Shown one piece after another: positions 42,132-52,142 of a stretch of DNA of 64,000 nt; position 1 is the first letter of the stretch; the number at the start of each line of letters is the position of its first letter. The notes beneath the pieces are model-generated. The model was not told where the DNA came from. It ran no database searches and saw only the letters and a list, made by a program, of their open reading frames with translations. Source of the stretch: Udaeobacter sp963725505 (GTDB lineage: Bacteria; Verrucomicrobiota; Verrucomicrobiia; Chthoniobacterales; UBA10450); contig CAVRYN010000013.1 in NCBI GenBank assembly GCA_963725505.1, forward strand, positions 1 through 64,000, written 5' to 3'. The position numbers and the translations under genes were made by a program.

Positions 42132-43089
42132 CTAGCAGAACAACTTCGGATTTTCCGGAAAAGTATGGTGGATATGACTTCGATTTCGATCTTTTTGCTC
42201 CCCGTCGGTCCACGACGTTTTCATTGCAAGTCGCGCGCCTCTGGCGTTCTCAAAGACGCGGACCCGCTCGTCCCAGAATCCTTCATCACTCTTCCATAAA
42301 GCGACACCCGGAAGGCCTTCGGAAGCACAGAACAACGCCGGTTTCAGCGGATGAATGTGTGGCCGCTTTGTGCCGCCAAAGGAAAGTAGAACATCGTCGT
42401 AGTTCCGAACTTGTGAAAGATCTGAGATCCCAATCTTCGCGGCTACCTCGAAGACGCGTTCCAGATGCTCGCTCGTGAACGCGTACGCCCCGATCAACAC
42501 GTCCACGTCTGCTTCTCGTCCGGTTACGTGATGAAACGGGCTGCCATTCGAGGACGTAGTACCCGGGAGATACATGTGTCCGATAATTCCATGCGGACAT
42601 TGCTCGTCAGCAAGGAGCAACCCAAAGAAATTTTTCCATTGTCCCGGGGTGAGGAAGATATCGTCGTCGATCGCCAGAACGTACTCCGCTCCGATCTGTC
42701 TGGCGAGGACTAGCCGGTGGCCGGGTTGTGTTGGAGTTGTTTCGTCAATAAGGGTCAAGCGGGGATCTGTCGATGTTATCCAGTCTCGAATTTTGATTTC
42801 TGGATTGCTATTGGACACAATGACTCGGGTGACAAACCGGTTCCGCAGCGCGCCCTCGACGAGAAGCCACATATTTTGCGGGCGATTGTGAGTCAAAAGC
42901 ACCACCGCGCACGTTTTGCCCCCGATGGGAGGTGCCCCCCGTACTGAACCGCAGCGTGATCTTCAAACGAATATATCCCACCAGCAAGTGCGCTCCCTGC
43001 ACTAATGTCCACAGTTTGTGGCGCCACGTGTGTCGGTACGGTAACGTTCGCCACAAATAACTAATCTGTAAGGGCAGGAACGCCTTCAT
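42132..43089 (-). CDS. GT2/GT64-like glycosyltransferase, one frameshift in a C run
   Basis: N-terminus MKAFLPLQISYLWRTLPYRH then LLVGYIRLKITLRF in one frame. After a run of six C at 42,935-42,940 the other frame continues KTCAVVLLTHNRPQNMWLLV, ADYVLAIDDD-like EYVLAIDDDIFLTPGQWKNF (DDD metal site), GHMYLPGTTSSNGSPFHHV and VRNYDDVLLSFGG. Correcting one base gives about 319 residues. The frameshift falls in a homopolymer, so either an error or a slippage switch is possible. Confidence 0.7.
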
Positions 43090-43290
43090 GAATAATCCGG
43101 TGGCAACTCTGATGTACGCTTAACTGCCGGCACTTTTTTGAAAAGCATTTCTTAAATGGCTTTTCAGGCGAATGCTGGTCTGGGAACAACGTGTACCAGC
43201 GCCATCCGACACCGAAGTGGGAACGTCCGGAACAGATAAGTGAACTGCGATCGCAAAAAACCGGGCATCAAAGGTGGTGGCGTCATTGAA

Positions 43291-44517
43291 TCACGAAGTA
43301 GCTAACAACTTCTGGTAAAGCTCAGAGTATCGCCCTGCCATTGCCACATCTGTGAAGTGATCAATGATACGCCGTCGCGCGGCAACGCCCATGATCTGCC
43401 GTTCCGTCGGGTGTTGTGACATCCACTGGAGCATCCGGGTCAGACCCGAGACGCTTCCGATCTCCGGTTCGAGAAGACCGGTCTTGCCATGTTCCACCAC
43501 ATCGGTTAACCCCCCAGCCGCATAGGCCACTACCGGAGTTTCACAAGCCATGGCTTCCATCGCAGTGTTGCCGAAAGTCTCTGCTCGACTCGGGCTAACG
43601 AAGACATCCACCGCCGAATAAAAAAGATTCTGTAGGCGGGAGCTTTGCAATACTCCCAGCTGTAACATCTCGGTGACACTCGAACTGGGCCAGCGACCCG
43701 CGCCAAATGTCAGCAATAGCGTCGGTTCGGGTAAGGCTCGCACTGCCTCAACCAGCAGCCGCGCCCCTTTACGTTCTTCCGAAAAGTCAGAGCAGGCGAA
43801 TCCGATCACGAAACGGTCATCTGGTATGCCGAGCGCACTTCGCGCAATCCGCTTCTCTACGGGCCGATACTGTTCCGGGTCCAGCCCGAGATGAATCGTA
43901 CGAATTGACTTCGCGTACTTTGCCAGGCCGGAACGGCGAATTTGAGATGTGGTCCACTCACTATTTCCAACCAGGTGCAAATTCACTCGTGAATAGGAAC
44001 GCTCCTTGATCCCAAAGAAGCGATAGGTCTCATCGAAACGAGCGGGTCTTTTGAGTTGCGGGCAATCGCCGCAATGACGGGTGAAGTGGTCGCACTCACC
44101 GGGATAATGACATCCCCCCGTGACCGGAATGAGATCGTGGATTGACCAGACCAGCGGTAGCCCGGCCGGGAGCGAGTCAAGAAAGCTTGGCAGATCCAGC
44201 CATCTGGCTACCCAGTGGAGGTTAACGATGCCGGGCAGAGGTCCCAGCTTTTGTATTGGCGTTCGGCGTACCCAACGCGGACTGCTCACGAACCCATCCC
44301 TGGCCTCACGATGGCGACGCCAGCGATTGGCCAGGACCACAGCATTCCTCCAAAAGAACGTACGGTTTTGAAACGCTGGTACCATCGCGGCATTTAATGG
44401 CTGACCTTCTCCAAAATAAAGACGGCTGTTTATTCCCGCTTTGCACAGCGCGGAATGCAATCGCTGAGCTGCGGTGCCAGCCCCTCCAGTTAACTGAGAA
44501 GTGAAATGCGCTACCAC
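43291..44517 (-). CDS. GT4-family glycosyltransferase
   Basis: About 408 residues starting near GTG 44517 (VVAHFTSQLTGGAGTAAQRL); the longer open frame upstream overlaps the preceding gene and lacks family sequence. PLVWSIHDLIPVTGGCHYPG then CDHFTRHCGDCPQL is a Cys-rich insertion seen in WcaC-like colanic-type transferases. The donor domain reads FVIGFACSDFSEERKGARLL, NLFYSAVDVFVSPSRAETFG and NTAMEAMACETPVVAYAAGG. A sister enzyme with the same insertion lies at 46,474. Confidence 0.85.
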   Translation of the reverse strand: MVAHFTSQLTGGAGTAAQRLHSALCKAGINSRLYFGEGQPLNAAMVPAFQNRTFFWRNAVVLANRWRRHREARDGFVSSPRWVRRTPIQKLGPLPGIVNLHWVARWLDLPSFLDSLPAGLPLVWSIHDLIPVTGGCHYPGECDHFTRHCGDCPQLKRPARFDETYRFFGIKERSYSRVNLHLVGNSEWTTSQIRRSGLAKYAKSIRTIHLGLDPEQYRPVEKRIARSALGIPDDRFVIGFACSDFSEERKGARLLVEAVRALPEPTLLLTFGAGRWPSSSVTEMLQLGVLQSSRLQNLFYSAVDVFVSPSRAETFGNTAMEAMACETPVVAYAAGGLTDVVEHGKTGLLEPEIGSVSGLTRMLQWMSQHPTERQIMGVAARRRIIDHFTDVAMAGRYSELYQKLLATS

Positions 44518-44533
44518 AACAAATTCTCGTGCA

Positions 44534-45244
44534 TCATTTTCTCTGAAATATTGCCAGGTTCGGGCAATAGCCCCACAGCGCAAATCGGGAGGCTTTCAAG
44601 ATGCGACGGCAAGCGAGATTTGCTCCCGGATGATCGTCTACGTCGTGAAACGCAATCATTCCTCCGGGAGTCAGTAATGGGCCCCACACTTTAAAGTCGA
44701 ACCAGGTATTCCAGTAATCATGAATAGCATCAACGAACACCACACTGAAATTTTCCTGCCCAAGAGCCCTGGCCGCGTCACCCGAGGACATTCGGATATG
44801 TTTCACGTTAGGCAATCCTCGCGTGCGCTCTCGCATGGCCTGCAGGTCCGCTTCGTCCCCTGAAGGGTCGCAGTACGGATCGACCACATACAAAGGCCGC
44901 TGCGTCGCCATGGCTATGGCGACAGTCGTCACCCCTCGCCACGCTCCGAGCTCAACAATCGGCAGGTCCAGATAGTCCGTTGCCTGGATGGCCCGGAGCA
45001 GAAGCTCCCGTTGTCCCGAAGTGACGGTCGTGTCCGGAAAAGTCGCGCCGCGATCAGGCAGGTATTCCTTCAACCGGCTTGTGTCACAGCAACGAGTGAT
45101 CGGCGTAAACGTTAGTCTGGCCAGTAGGTGAAACAGCTCCAAAGGAAGGCGCCAGCACAAATCGCGAAGTGGCCGCGCGAGTTTTCGCAACTGGTTAGGA
45201 TCAAGTGGTGCGCTCAAGAATCGGCTGGTTGCTGCGCTCACCAT
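44534..45244 (-). CDS. class I SAM methyltransferase (O-methyltransferase type)
   Basis: 236 residues from ATG 45244 (MVSAATSRFLSAPLDPNQLR). LDLPIVELGAWRGVTTVAIA is motif I, then PLYVVDPYCDPSGDEADLQA, ENFSVVFVDAIHDYWNTWFD and GGMIAFHDVDDHPGANLACR, the Methyltransf_24 pattern with acidic D residues. It probably methylates a sugar hydroxyl. Its start overlaps the end of the GT4 gene by 44 bases. Confidence 0.8.
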   Translation of the reverse strand: MVSAATSRFLSAPLDPNQLRKLARPLRDLCWRLPLELFHLLARLTFTPITRCCDTSRLKEYLPDRGATFPDTTVTSGQRELLLRAIQATDYLDLPIVELGAWRGVTTVAIAMATQRPLYVVDPYCDPSGDEADLQAMRERTRGLPNVKHIRMSSGDAARALGQENFSVVFVDAIHDYWNTWFDFKVWGPLLTPGGMIAFHDVDDHPGANLACRRILKASRFALWGYCPNLAIFQRK

Positions 45245-46460
45245 GCTTGAATCGATCGAGCGTCCGCTCATAGCTCTTCTCGTATCGTTTAATCGTGTCC
45301 CGCCAGAGAAATTCCTCCGAGACGAGCCGGCAATTCTCGCCCAGGCGACGGCACTCTTGCGGATCGGCAATCAAGTCCAGCAGGGCTGCGGCAAGTTCCT
45401 TCGGTTTGAGTGCTGCCTCGTTCCGTGTTCGGTCTAACTGACCAAGCAACAACGCGCCTTCACCCGCTCCTAAGAGCTCTTGCAGTACTGGCACGTTTCG
45501 ACCCACGACAGGTTTTCCGTAGCGTCCCGCTTCCATGAATACAAGCCCGAAAGATTCACCCTCTGACGGCACGCACAAGCAGGTGCAGCCTGCCAGCGCA
45601 TCGTGCTTCACCTTGTCCGAGGTGAAGTCGAGTTCGACGATACCTTCCACGTTCTTTGCCATGGTCGCGGAACTGCCCGGGCCCATGCAAACCAGGCTGA
45701 CCTCCGGTCGCTGACGTCGAACAATCTTGAAGGCGTCGACGAGCAACGGGTAGCCCTTTTGCGGATCCTTTCGCCCAATAAACAAGATAAACGGGCCATG
45801 AACTCCGGTCCTATCACGAAACTGTTTAGCGTTGCCGTCGGACCGATCTTCAATACCGATGCCGACGACGTCGATGACGCAGCCGTCTAACTTCTCTCTC
45901 AAGTACTGCGCTTCGTACTGAGTGTAAGCAAGCAAACGATTCGCTTGCCTGTACAGGCGAAGGTCTAATGGTGAATCTCCGACGTGATGCGGGTGGCAGG
46001 TGGGGGAGACAACAAAGGGAATGCCCCAGTGTTTCGCAGCGGCGGCGGCGGCAAAACCATTCAACGGCGGTGCTTCACCGATGTGATGAATAAGATCAAC
46101 ACCGCGAAAAGCGAGACGCGCAGGTTTTCTGGAAACGACCTTATACAGCTCCACCGCAATGGCCTGGAACCTGGGCCGGGCGACGAGCTTGCCCAACAGC
46201 CAGAGGACCGGACGCCAGGCCCTGGCAAAGCTAAGCGGTCTGACCGGAATATTTTTAACCGACAGGCTGGCAGCGCGCTCATTGAAAAATAGATAATCGC
46301 GCCCGTGAGGAACGCGTGTCGCGGCCCGCGTGACAACCACTACATCGTGCCCACGGCGCTGTAACGCCCAGCACAATTGCTCAGCGTATGCCTGAAGTCC
46401 GCCAGTTTCCGGTTTGAAGCACCAAATGCTAATGCCGATTTTGAGTCTTCGCTGCGTCAT
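45201..46460 (-). CDS. GT4-family glycosyltransferase
   Basis: 419 residues. N-terminus RRLKIGISIWCFKPETGGLQ AYAEQL is the GT4 Gly-rich loop. Donor domain: GPFILFIGRKDPQKGYPLLV, VSLVCMGPGSSATMAKNVEG, CTCLCVPSEGESFGLVFMEA (E-x7-E: ESFGLVFMEAGRYGKPVVG). No membrane segment. It starts 13 bases after the next GT4 gene. Confidence 0.88.
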   Translation of the reverse strand: MTQRRLKIGISIWCFKPETGGLQAYAEQLCWALQRRGHDVVVVTRAATRVPHGRDYLFFNERAASLSVKNIPVRPLSFARAWRPVLWLLGKLVARPRFQAIAVELYKVVSRKPARLAFRGVDLIHHIGEAPPLNGFAAAAAAKHWGIPFVVSPTCHPHHVGDSPLDLRLYRQANRLLAYTQYEAQYLREKLDGCVIDVVGIGIEDRSDGNAKQFRDRTGVHGPFILFIGRKDPQKGYPLLVDAFKIVRRQRPEVSLVCMGPGSSATMAKNVEGIVELDFTSDKVKHDALAGCTCLCVPSEGESFGLVFMEAGRYGKPVVGRNVPVLQELLGAGEGALLLGQLDRTRNEAALKPKELAAALLDLIADPQECRRLGENCRLVSEEFLWRDTIKRYEKSYERTLDRFKHGERSNQPILERTT

Positions 46461-46473
46461 TTTGGGAAAGCTA

Positions 46474-47784
46474 TCAAAGCGAAACCTGCAGATCTTGACG
46501 CTCCAAATCTTGATTCCGCGGTTCAGCGCTTAGTAGTGACTGGTAAAGTGTGACGTAGGCGGCAGCGTTTTTGGAGTAGGAAAAATGCTCATGCACCCAG
46601 GCTTCGGAGGAGCTCTGCCAGTGATGTCTTAGCGCCTCGTCTTCGAAGAGTTTTCGTATGGCTTCGGACAGAGCCTGGGTGTTTTCGCGCTCGACCAATA
46701 TTCCATTGAGACCGCACTTAACGATGTCCGGGATCCCTCCGGTGTTAAACCCCGCGACGACGGTGCCGCAGGCTATAGCTTCCAGGGCACTCTGGCCGAA
46801 TGCCTCCTCCAACGACGGAATGACGAACACATCCGCTGCCTGGTAAAGCAATGTTTGCAGCTCATCGCTTTCAATCCGGCCAAAATGGGTATGCCGGCAT
46901 TCGGAGCCCGCTTGAAAATGCCCCGCTCCCATTGTCAAAAGGCGAATAGGCCGCTGGCAGCGGACATTCGCGAGTGCGTCCCGCAAATAGCGCCCGCCTT
47001 TGTGCGGCAAGCTCAGGTCATGCGCGGCAAACGACAGGACCGGCTCTTCCGCGCCAATGCCGAGCGCTTCGCGCGCCTCCCGTCGCTTTCGAGGCGAGTA
47101 TACGTTCTGATCCAAACCATAATGGATTACCTCGACTGTTCTACCTTTGGTTAGGGCGCTATGCCTGGCTTTTTCGCCGCTCCAAACGCTGTTGGCCACG
47201 AAAGCCAAACGCCCCCGCGGCGGTCTTAAATACGCCATCTCTTTCATGCGAAAGATCCGATGCGAATAGTCGTTTGGTCGCTGTGAATCCATGATCGGAC
47301 AACAACCACATGCGGTTTCAAACCGGCGACACGAGCCCGGGTAGTCACAGCCTCCGGTTATCGGACTCAGATCGTGGAGTGTAATGACCACCGGTTTGGA
47401 GAGAGCAAGGCGCCTGAGCAGGGCCGGGAGATCAACAAAATGCTGAACCTTGTGAATATTGATAACATCGGCTTCGGAAATTCGCCTATCAACATTCCGC
47501 AGAAGATCAGCGCGCGGATCATTCAATCCACAAATGATCTGCCGGCAATCCTTTCGCGACTGTTTCTCTTGATAACCGATCCACGCGCGCCGGAGAACAC
47601 GGGCGGCACGATGTCCTGCGCCGGAATTTCCGGCGTATTGAACAACTGATGTGTCGTTGGAATGTTTGTGCCGCACGAGCATCTGGGAATCGACTCCATA
47701 TTTGCGCAAAGCTATGTGCTGTCGATAGGCCGCACGTGCCGCTCCGCCGGTGGTGTCGTCGGTGGCGAGATGCAGAATCCTCAT
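46474..47784 (-). CDS. GT4-family glycosyltransferase
   Basis: 436 residues from ATG 47784 (MRILHLATDDTTGGAARAAY), overlapping the upstream stop by four bases (ATGA). VVITLHDLSPITGGCDYPGS with CGCCP parallels the Cys-rich insertion of the gene at 43,291. Donor domain: VLSFAAHDLSLPHKGGRYLR, LYQAADVFVIPSLEEAFGQS, ALEAIACGTVVAGFNTGGIP. It likely adds an adjacent residue of the same glycan. Confidence 0.88.
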   Translation of the reverse strand: MRILHLATDDTTGGAARAAYRQHIALRKYGVDSQMLVRHKHSNDTSVVQYAGNSGAGHRAARVLRRAWIGYQEKQSRKDCRQIICGLNDPRADLLRNVDRRISEADVINIHKVQHFVDLPALLRRLALSKPVVITLHDLSPITGGCDYPGSCRRFETACGCCPIMDSQRPNDYSHRIFRMKEMAYLRPPRGRLAFVANSVWSGEKARHSALTKGRTVEVIHYGLDQNVYSPRKRREAREALGIGAEEPVLSFAAHDLSLPHKGGRYLRDALANVRCQRPIRLLTMGAGHFQAGSECRHTHFGRIESDELQTLLYQAADVFVIPSLEEAFGQSALEAIACGTVVAGFNTGGIPDIVKCGLNGILVERENTQALSEAIRKLFEDEALRHHWQSSSEAWVHEHFSYSKNAAAYVTLYQSLLSAEPRNQDLERQDLQVSL

Positions 47785-48992
47785 TTTGTTGCAACGAACC
47801 TGATCGCGCGGTGGACCCACGCTTTAAGTCGAAACCACAGTATGAATATGCGGCCTTCCAATGTCAGGCGGTGTGTTCCGCAGAAATGCAAAAATCCGGC
47901 CCGTTCTTTTCGCGTTTCGGGACTGGCCTTGAAAAGGTGCCGATAGCGCGTGCGATAAACCTGATAGGCTTTTTGGAAAGTCATGCGGTTTTCTTCGCTG
48001 AAATCGAATTCCCAGGAAGCAAAAGTCCAGCCGACCTCTTTTTTCATCACTTCCAGCAGGAGCTGGCCGTGTGCCTTCGCGAGAAGCTCAGCCGGCGTCA
48101 GATTCGGAAAAGCTTGTTCAAGGGCGTCCATGTGCGTTTGAAACAGGATACGAAAAAAGAACGGCGAATGTGGAGAGCGCGCAACTCGGTTTCCATCACA
48201 TCCGCTGTATGTGAACGCGCGAATCATCGCACCGAAATCGAAACAACAAATTCCCAGTTCCCGCGACAACTCGTAGCCCAAAATTTTAGCGCCTCCTCCC
48301 AACGACAAAAAAAGAGTATCAAGTCGATGTGCTTTAACAAACTCTCGCAGATCCTCTTTCACCAGGTCCAGATTGGCATCGAGGTCCCGGCCGTCGTTTC
48401 GCACCTGGTGGTAGAAAATCTCTGTCTTTTCCGGCCAATAGGCCTTAGCCGCTTGCTTAAACTCAGGCGTTTGTGAAAGAAGTTCGAGCAAGCGCGCCTC
48501 GGCGGCAGCAAACCCAACCCTGCGGTCCTGGCAGTATTGTTTAAACTCGCTCTCCGTCCAGGTGAGAAACACGAGCGACGCCTCTTTCGTCGGATTGCGA
48601 TAAGAACCCGGCGCCCTCTGGAGAATTAAACGGAGAACCAGATGCTCATTTGGCCAATTTTTCTCGTGGAAATCCAGATAATCAGCTTCTTCGTAGGCTC
48701 TGCGCAATCGTTCCGCATGCTTTGCGCTGAGGCCGGGAGTCGCATACCCCTGCGTTCCGGACATCGGTCCGTCTCCAAACTCAATTTCGTTAAGTCGCTC
48801 GTACTGCTCAGCCAGCAGATAGACGAGCTCCATGTCTCCCATTCGCAAGAAACAAAACGGCCGCCTGGTCGCCATAAGCCGCGACAGCAAGCTCGCCTCC
48901 TTTCTTCGAGCAGCCGCACCATCTGCTTTCTCGCCAAACATGCTGCCGCTTGGCGCAGGGCAGCTTTTCAGAAGCTCTTCGTGAAAAGCCAT
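47781..48992 (-). CDS. GT-D-fold-like protein, putative glycosyltransferase
   Basis: 403 residues from ATG 48992 (MAFHEELLKSCPAPSGSMFG). RRPFCFLRMGDMELVYLLAE resembles the R-x-G-D-x-E start of GT-D enzymes (formerly DUF1792), and later LDTLFLSLGGGAKILGYELS then RELGICCFDFGAM matches their nucleotide-binding GxG region. The C-terminal 120 residues are helical and basic. The assignment is by motif only. It is coupled to the following GT4 gene by an ATGA overlap. Confidence 0.55.
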   Translation of the reverse strand: MAFHEELLKSCPAPSGSMFGEKADGAAARRKEASLLSRLMATRRPFCFLRMGDMELVYLLAEQYERLNEIEFGDGPMSGTQGYATPGLSAKHAERLRRAYEEADYLDFHEKNWPNEHLVLRLILQRAPGSYRNPTKEASLVFLTWTESEFKQYCQDRRVGFAAAEARLLELLSQTPEFKQAAKAYWPEKTEIFYHQVRNDGRDLDANLDLVKEDLREFVKAHRLDTLFLSLGGGAKILGYELSRELGICCFDFGAMIRAFTYSGCDGNRVARSPHSPFFFRILFQTHMDALEQAFPNLTPAELLAKAHGQLLLEVMKKEVGWTFASWEFDFSEENRMTFQKAYQVYRTRYRHLFKASPETRKERAGFLHFCGTHRLTLEGRIFILWFRLKAWVHRAIRFVATK

Positions 48993-49261
48993 TATTTCAC
49001 TTAGCCGCGGGATAGCAGCATAAATCCGACGGTCCGACTTACGGGTTCCGAAAGTCGGTCCTGCGGTGATGAGCCAATCCCACCACGTAGCCAACCCAAT
49101 AATCTAATAATCTCGTTGGTGAAATCGAGCGCATCCAAAGAGGATAGCGTTATGCTCTTGAATTCATTCTGCACCCTCGTAATCACGTCAAAAGCCTGTT
49201 TTGTTGAACCGCCAAATATACGCATGCGCTTTAGGGACGCGAAGTGTTAGAATCTGGGACC

Positions 49262-49921
49262 ATGCTTGGCAAAATATCCCGCGCAGCATGCTTTTTCTCG
49301 CTTATCTTTAACCTTCGCTTTCAGCACGGGGCGCACCAGATAGTTGATTTCGTCCTCTCAAATCCTCTGATACGACCTTCACAAGTGCCTTCGGAATTGA
49401 ACCGATTCGCGGAAATCGTCGCTTCAATCTGCCCGAAAAGAGTGTTAGAAATAGGCACCTTCCAAGGAGGAACCCTCTGCATCCTCTGCCGACTGTCCGC
49501 TCCGTCGGCCACGATCATTAGCATTGATCTTCCCGGCGGCAAATTCGGCGGAGGACAGAGCAAGCTCCGCTCTTTGCTCTATCACGCGTTCGGGAAATCG
49601 TTTCAGAGTGTGCACCTGATTCGTGGGGATTCTCACTCGGAAGAAATCGCCGCCACAGTCAGAGACATAACGGAGTCCCTGGATGTGCTTTTCATTGATG
49701 GCGATCATACTTACGAGGGAGTGAAGCGCGATTTTCTCTCTTACTCTCCGCTTGTCCGCCCAGGTGGAATTGTCGCCTTCCATGACATAGCCGAACATCC
49801 CAGGGAAACTGACTGTGACGTGTCCCGCTTCTGGAATGAAGTGAAAACGTCATATCGCCATGAAGAAATCATTGAAAACCGGGAACAGGGATGGGCTGGC
49901 ATTGGCGTTTTATATGTCTAG
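49262..49921 (+). CDS. class I SAM methyltransferase, opposite strand
   Basis: 219 residues from ATG 49262. CPKRVLEIGTFQGGTLCILC is motif I; ATIISIDLPGGKFGGGQSKL, FQSVHLIRGDSHSEEIAATV, SLDVLFIDGDHTYEGVKRDF and PGGIVAFHDIAEHPRETDCD follow the Methyltransf_24/CmcI-like pattern (FIDGDHTYEGVKxD). It is one of very few plus-strand genes in the glycan locus and probably has its own promoter. It likely modifies a sugar residue. Confidence 0.85.
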   Translation: MLGKISRAACFFSLIFNLRFQHGAHQIVDFVLSNPLIRPSQVPSELNRFAEIVASICPKRVLEIGTFQGGTLCILCRLSAPSATIISIDLPGGKFGGGQSKLRSLLYHAFGKSFQSVHLIRGDSHSEEIAATVRDITESLDVLFIDGDHTYEGVKRDFLSYSPLVRPGGIVAFHDIAEHPRETDCDVSRFWNEVKTSYRHEEIIENREQGWAGIGVLYV

Positions 49922-50071
49922 TTCACAATGGAATAACTCATCGAGGGCGGGGAAGTGGTTAAGCTTAAACACTGAGTTGTCCTCACACGAGGAAACCCGC
50001 TGCCAGTTTAGATAGGGCATCGCCGGCGGGGATAGAGCGCAGTGGAATCCTCGTCCGTGTGCATGCCTTTG

Positions 50072-50758
50072 TTAGATTCTTTCTCGTCGAAAGATCACCC
50101 TTTTGATGCTTGCCTTGACTTGGGTAGGTAGTATTCGTGAAAGCATCAATCGCGGCAATCGTTTCGCCTTAAAACGAAGAATGTCAAACTCATGGATATT
50201 TCTGCAACGTCGACCTCTAAGGATCGAGTACAAGCCGTGATCTTTCAGATCCTTCTCGGAAAAATCAACTGGCTTATGTGCTTTCACAAATACTCCAGGT
50301 GCTAAAGGATCTCGCTCGATGATCTCTATTGCCAGGTCAGAAAATATTGCCTCCATGTCTTCCACTTCATACCGCCAAAAGTCGAACGGATAACCATGGT
50401 AAGGAAACAACTTCGATCTCGTGGTCAAAATCAATATTCCGTTAGGCTTCAGGATATTCTTCAAGTTGGAAACTGCAGTACGCCAGTTCCGAACATGCTC
50501 CAGAAGCTCAGTAGAAATAACCACATCAAAGCTTTCTTTGCCATAACGGTTGATCAGATGGTTGATATCACATATCTCATCGACACCTGGGCCATCCGCA
50601 ATGTCAACCCCCAAGTAACTCAAAGGTTGAAGGCTTCCAATGCTACCCCTGAGTGAACCATTGACATCAATCGAGCCAACTTCGATGATTTTCTTGCCCA
50701 TAACTTCAGCTTTGGAAAGATGAGATTCTCCAAACTGTATACAAGCTTTGTTACACAT
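50072..50758 (-). CDS. class I SAM methyltransferase (Methyltransf_11 type)
   Basis: 228 residues, good ribosome site (AGGAGAG, seven bases before ATG). VMGKKIIEVGSIDVNGSLRG then LSYLGVDIADGPGVDEICDI, ESFDVVISTELLEHVRNWRT and LKPNGILILTTRSKLFPYHG. Typical of methyltransferases in capsule and O-antigen loci. Its start lies about 22 bases after attC-like site D, and base composition here is lower in GC than the neighbours, both compatible with later insertion. Confidence 0.82.
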   Translation of the reverse strand: MCNKACIQFGESHLSKAEVMGKKIIEVGSIDVNGSLRGSIGSLQPLSYLGVDIADGPGVDEICDINHLINRYGKESFDVVISTELLEHVRNWRTAVSNLKNILKPNGILILTTRSKLFPYHGYPFDFWRYEVEDMEAIFSDLAIEIIERDPLAPGVFVKAHKPVDFSEKDLKDHGLYSILRGRRCRNIHEFDILRFKAKRLPRLMLSRILPTQVKASIKRVIFRRERI

Positions 50759-50779
50759 AAGCTCTCCTTTTGTTATGCG

Positions 50780-50922
50780 GTCTAACGAGAAAGAGCCCAG
50801 CTACCGCTGGCGGGAGCGAGCTTTCGCAATATCGACAACTGGTCCATAAAATCAAATCGGCGCATCGCAGCGGCCAGCGCACCTGCTCGCGAATGTTTTC
50901 GGAGTTGGCTGGAGCGATTAGG
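50780..50922 (-). other. attC-like site D
   Basis: About 143 bp. Plus-strand GTCTAACGAGAAAGAGCCCA at one end and CTGCTCGCGAATGTTTTCGG AGTTGGCTGGAGCGATTAGG at the other, matching sites B and C in outer parts but with a different, longer centre. The minus-strand R' box is GTTAGAC; the opposite box has decayed. It sits directly 5' of the methyltransferase gene. Confidence 0.45.
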
Positions 50923-51063
50923 GGTCAGGCGCATCAAATGGGAATTGACCCAGGAGAACGATACGGCCTCAGTGCGGAATGCACTGGACCAGGTAGAATC
51001 GAAACCACAAATTCTCGGAAGCTAGTCACAATGCCATGGGGGAGCGGGTACCTTACGATTTCA

Positions 51064-52093
51064 TTATCCCGGCCTGACGCGCCCGATCAACCGCCTCACC
51101 CGGGTCCGAATGGCTAATGACATCGTGAGTTGGTTCCAATGGTTGAGACACCAGTATCCTCCATAGGCGGCCCAACCCAAGGCCAACACTTTTAACGGCA
51201 TCAACCGCACCAGTCGCGAGGCGGATTCCCAGTATAACCTTCTTGCCTCCCGATACTTTCCGCGCTCTGCGAGGCTGCGGAGCGATGTCCGCCAGACTTG
51301 GTATTCCCGCAACCTCAATAGCCGGTGATAGCGGCCGCCCCAATGAGCGTCTAAAAGATCAATCCCCTTTTGATGGCACTGTAGTCGATCTGCGGCCGAC
51401 TTGGTGCTCCAGATGCCTCCTGTGTGGATCCGCCAGCAAGACACCACTTCGCTTAAATAACCGACCGGGCCTTTTTCTGCATAAAGTGCAAACACACAGG
51501 TATCCCGAAGCATCACCAAACCATTGAGCCAATCCGGAAAGTCCACCAATTCCCGCCGCAGCAGCATGCTGGTGGTGTGCATGGGGTAGCCCGTCAGGAA
51601 ATCAGGCAGGTCATATTCCGGCTTGAGCACGGCCGGTTCCAGCACTCCGGCATCTTTGTCGGTACCATCGCTTGAAGTGGTAACGAATTGGGTCTTGGTT
51701 CCACACATGGAATAGTGCCGGTTGGCTTCCATCAAGGCCACCTGCTTTTGCAATTTTTGTGGCGTCCGCCAATAATCGTCCCCTTCCAGCCAGGCAATGT
51801 ATTTTCCCCGGCAGGCCTGCCGCACCGCTTCGTAGTTCCTGGCCATGCCCAGGTTTTTTTCCGGCAGGAGGAGCGCGGATCACATTGGGATATTTCCCGG
51901 CATACGCTTGCACGATTCGCCGCGTGCCGTCCGTGGAACAATCCTCCCCGATCACCAATTCCACCACAAATGCCGTCTCCTGCATGAGCACACTTTCAAT
52001 CGCCTGGGCGATGAACTGCTCGTGATTGTAAGTGATCATCGCCACGCTGACCGTGGGCTGGTCGCAGGCGCTTTGTTCAGCAACGCGGATCAT
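51064..52093 (-). CDS. GT2-family glycosyltransferase, one frameshift
   Basis: N-terminal part (52093 to about 51,865): PTVSVAMITYNHEQFIAQAI then ESVLMQETAFVVELVIGEDC and STDGTRRIVQAYAGKYPNVI. One base is off near 51,862 (a run of T/C), and the frame continues EAVRQACRGKYIAWLEGDDY (EGDD metal site), WRTPQKLQKQVALMEANRHY, FLTGYPMHTTSMLLRREL and a C-terminal membrane-adjacent segment. Corrected length is about 343 residues. The enzyme should act on a lipid-linked acceptor in the cytoplasm. Confidence 0.8.
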
Positions 52094-52142
52094 GGATTAA
52101 TGTTTTGAAGGTTTGACTCCCGGCAGTTCTCTACGCTTCTGG

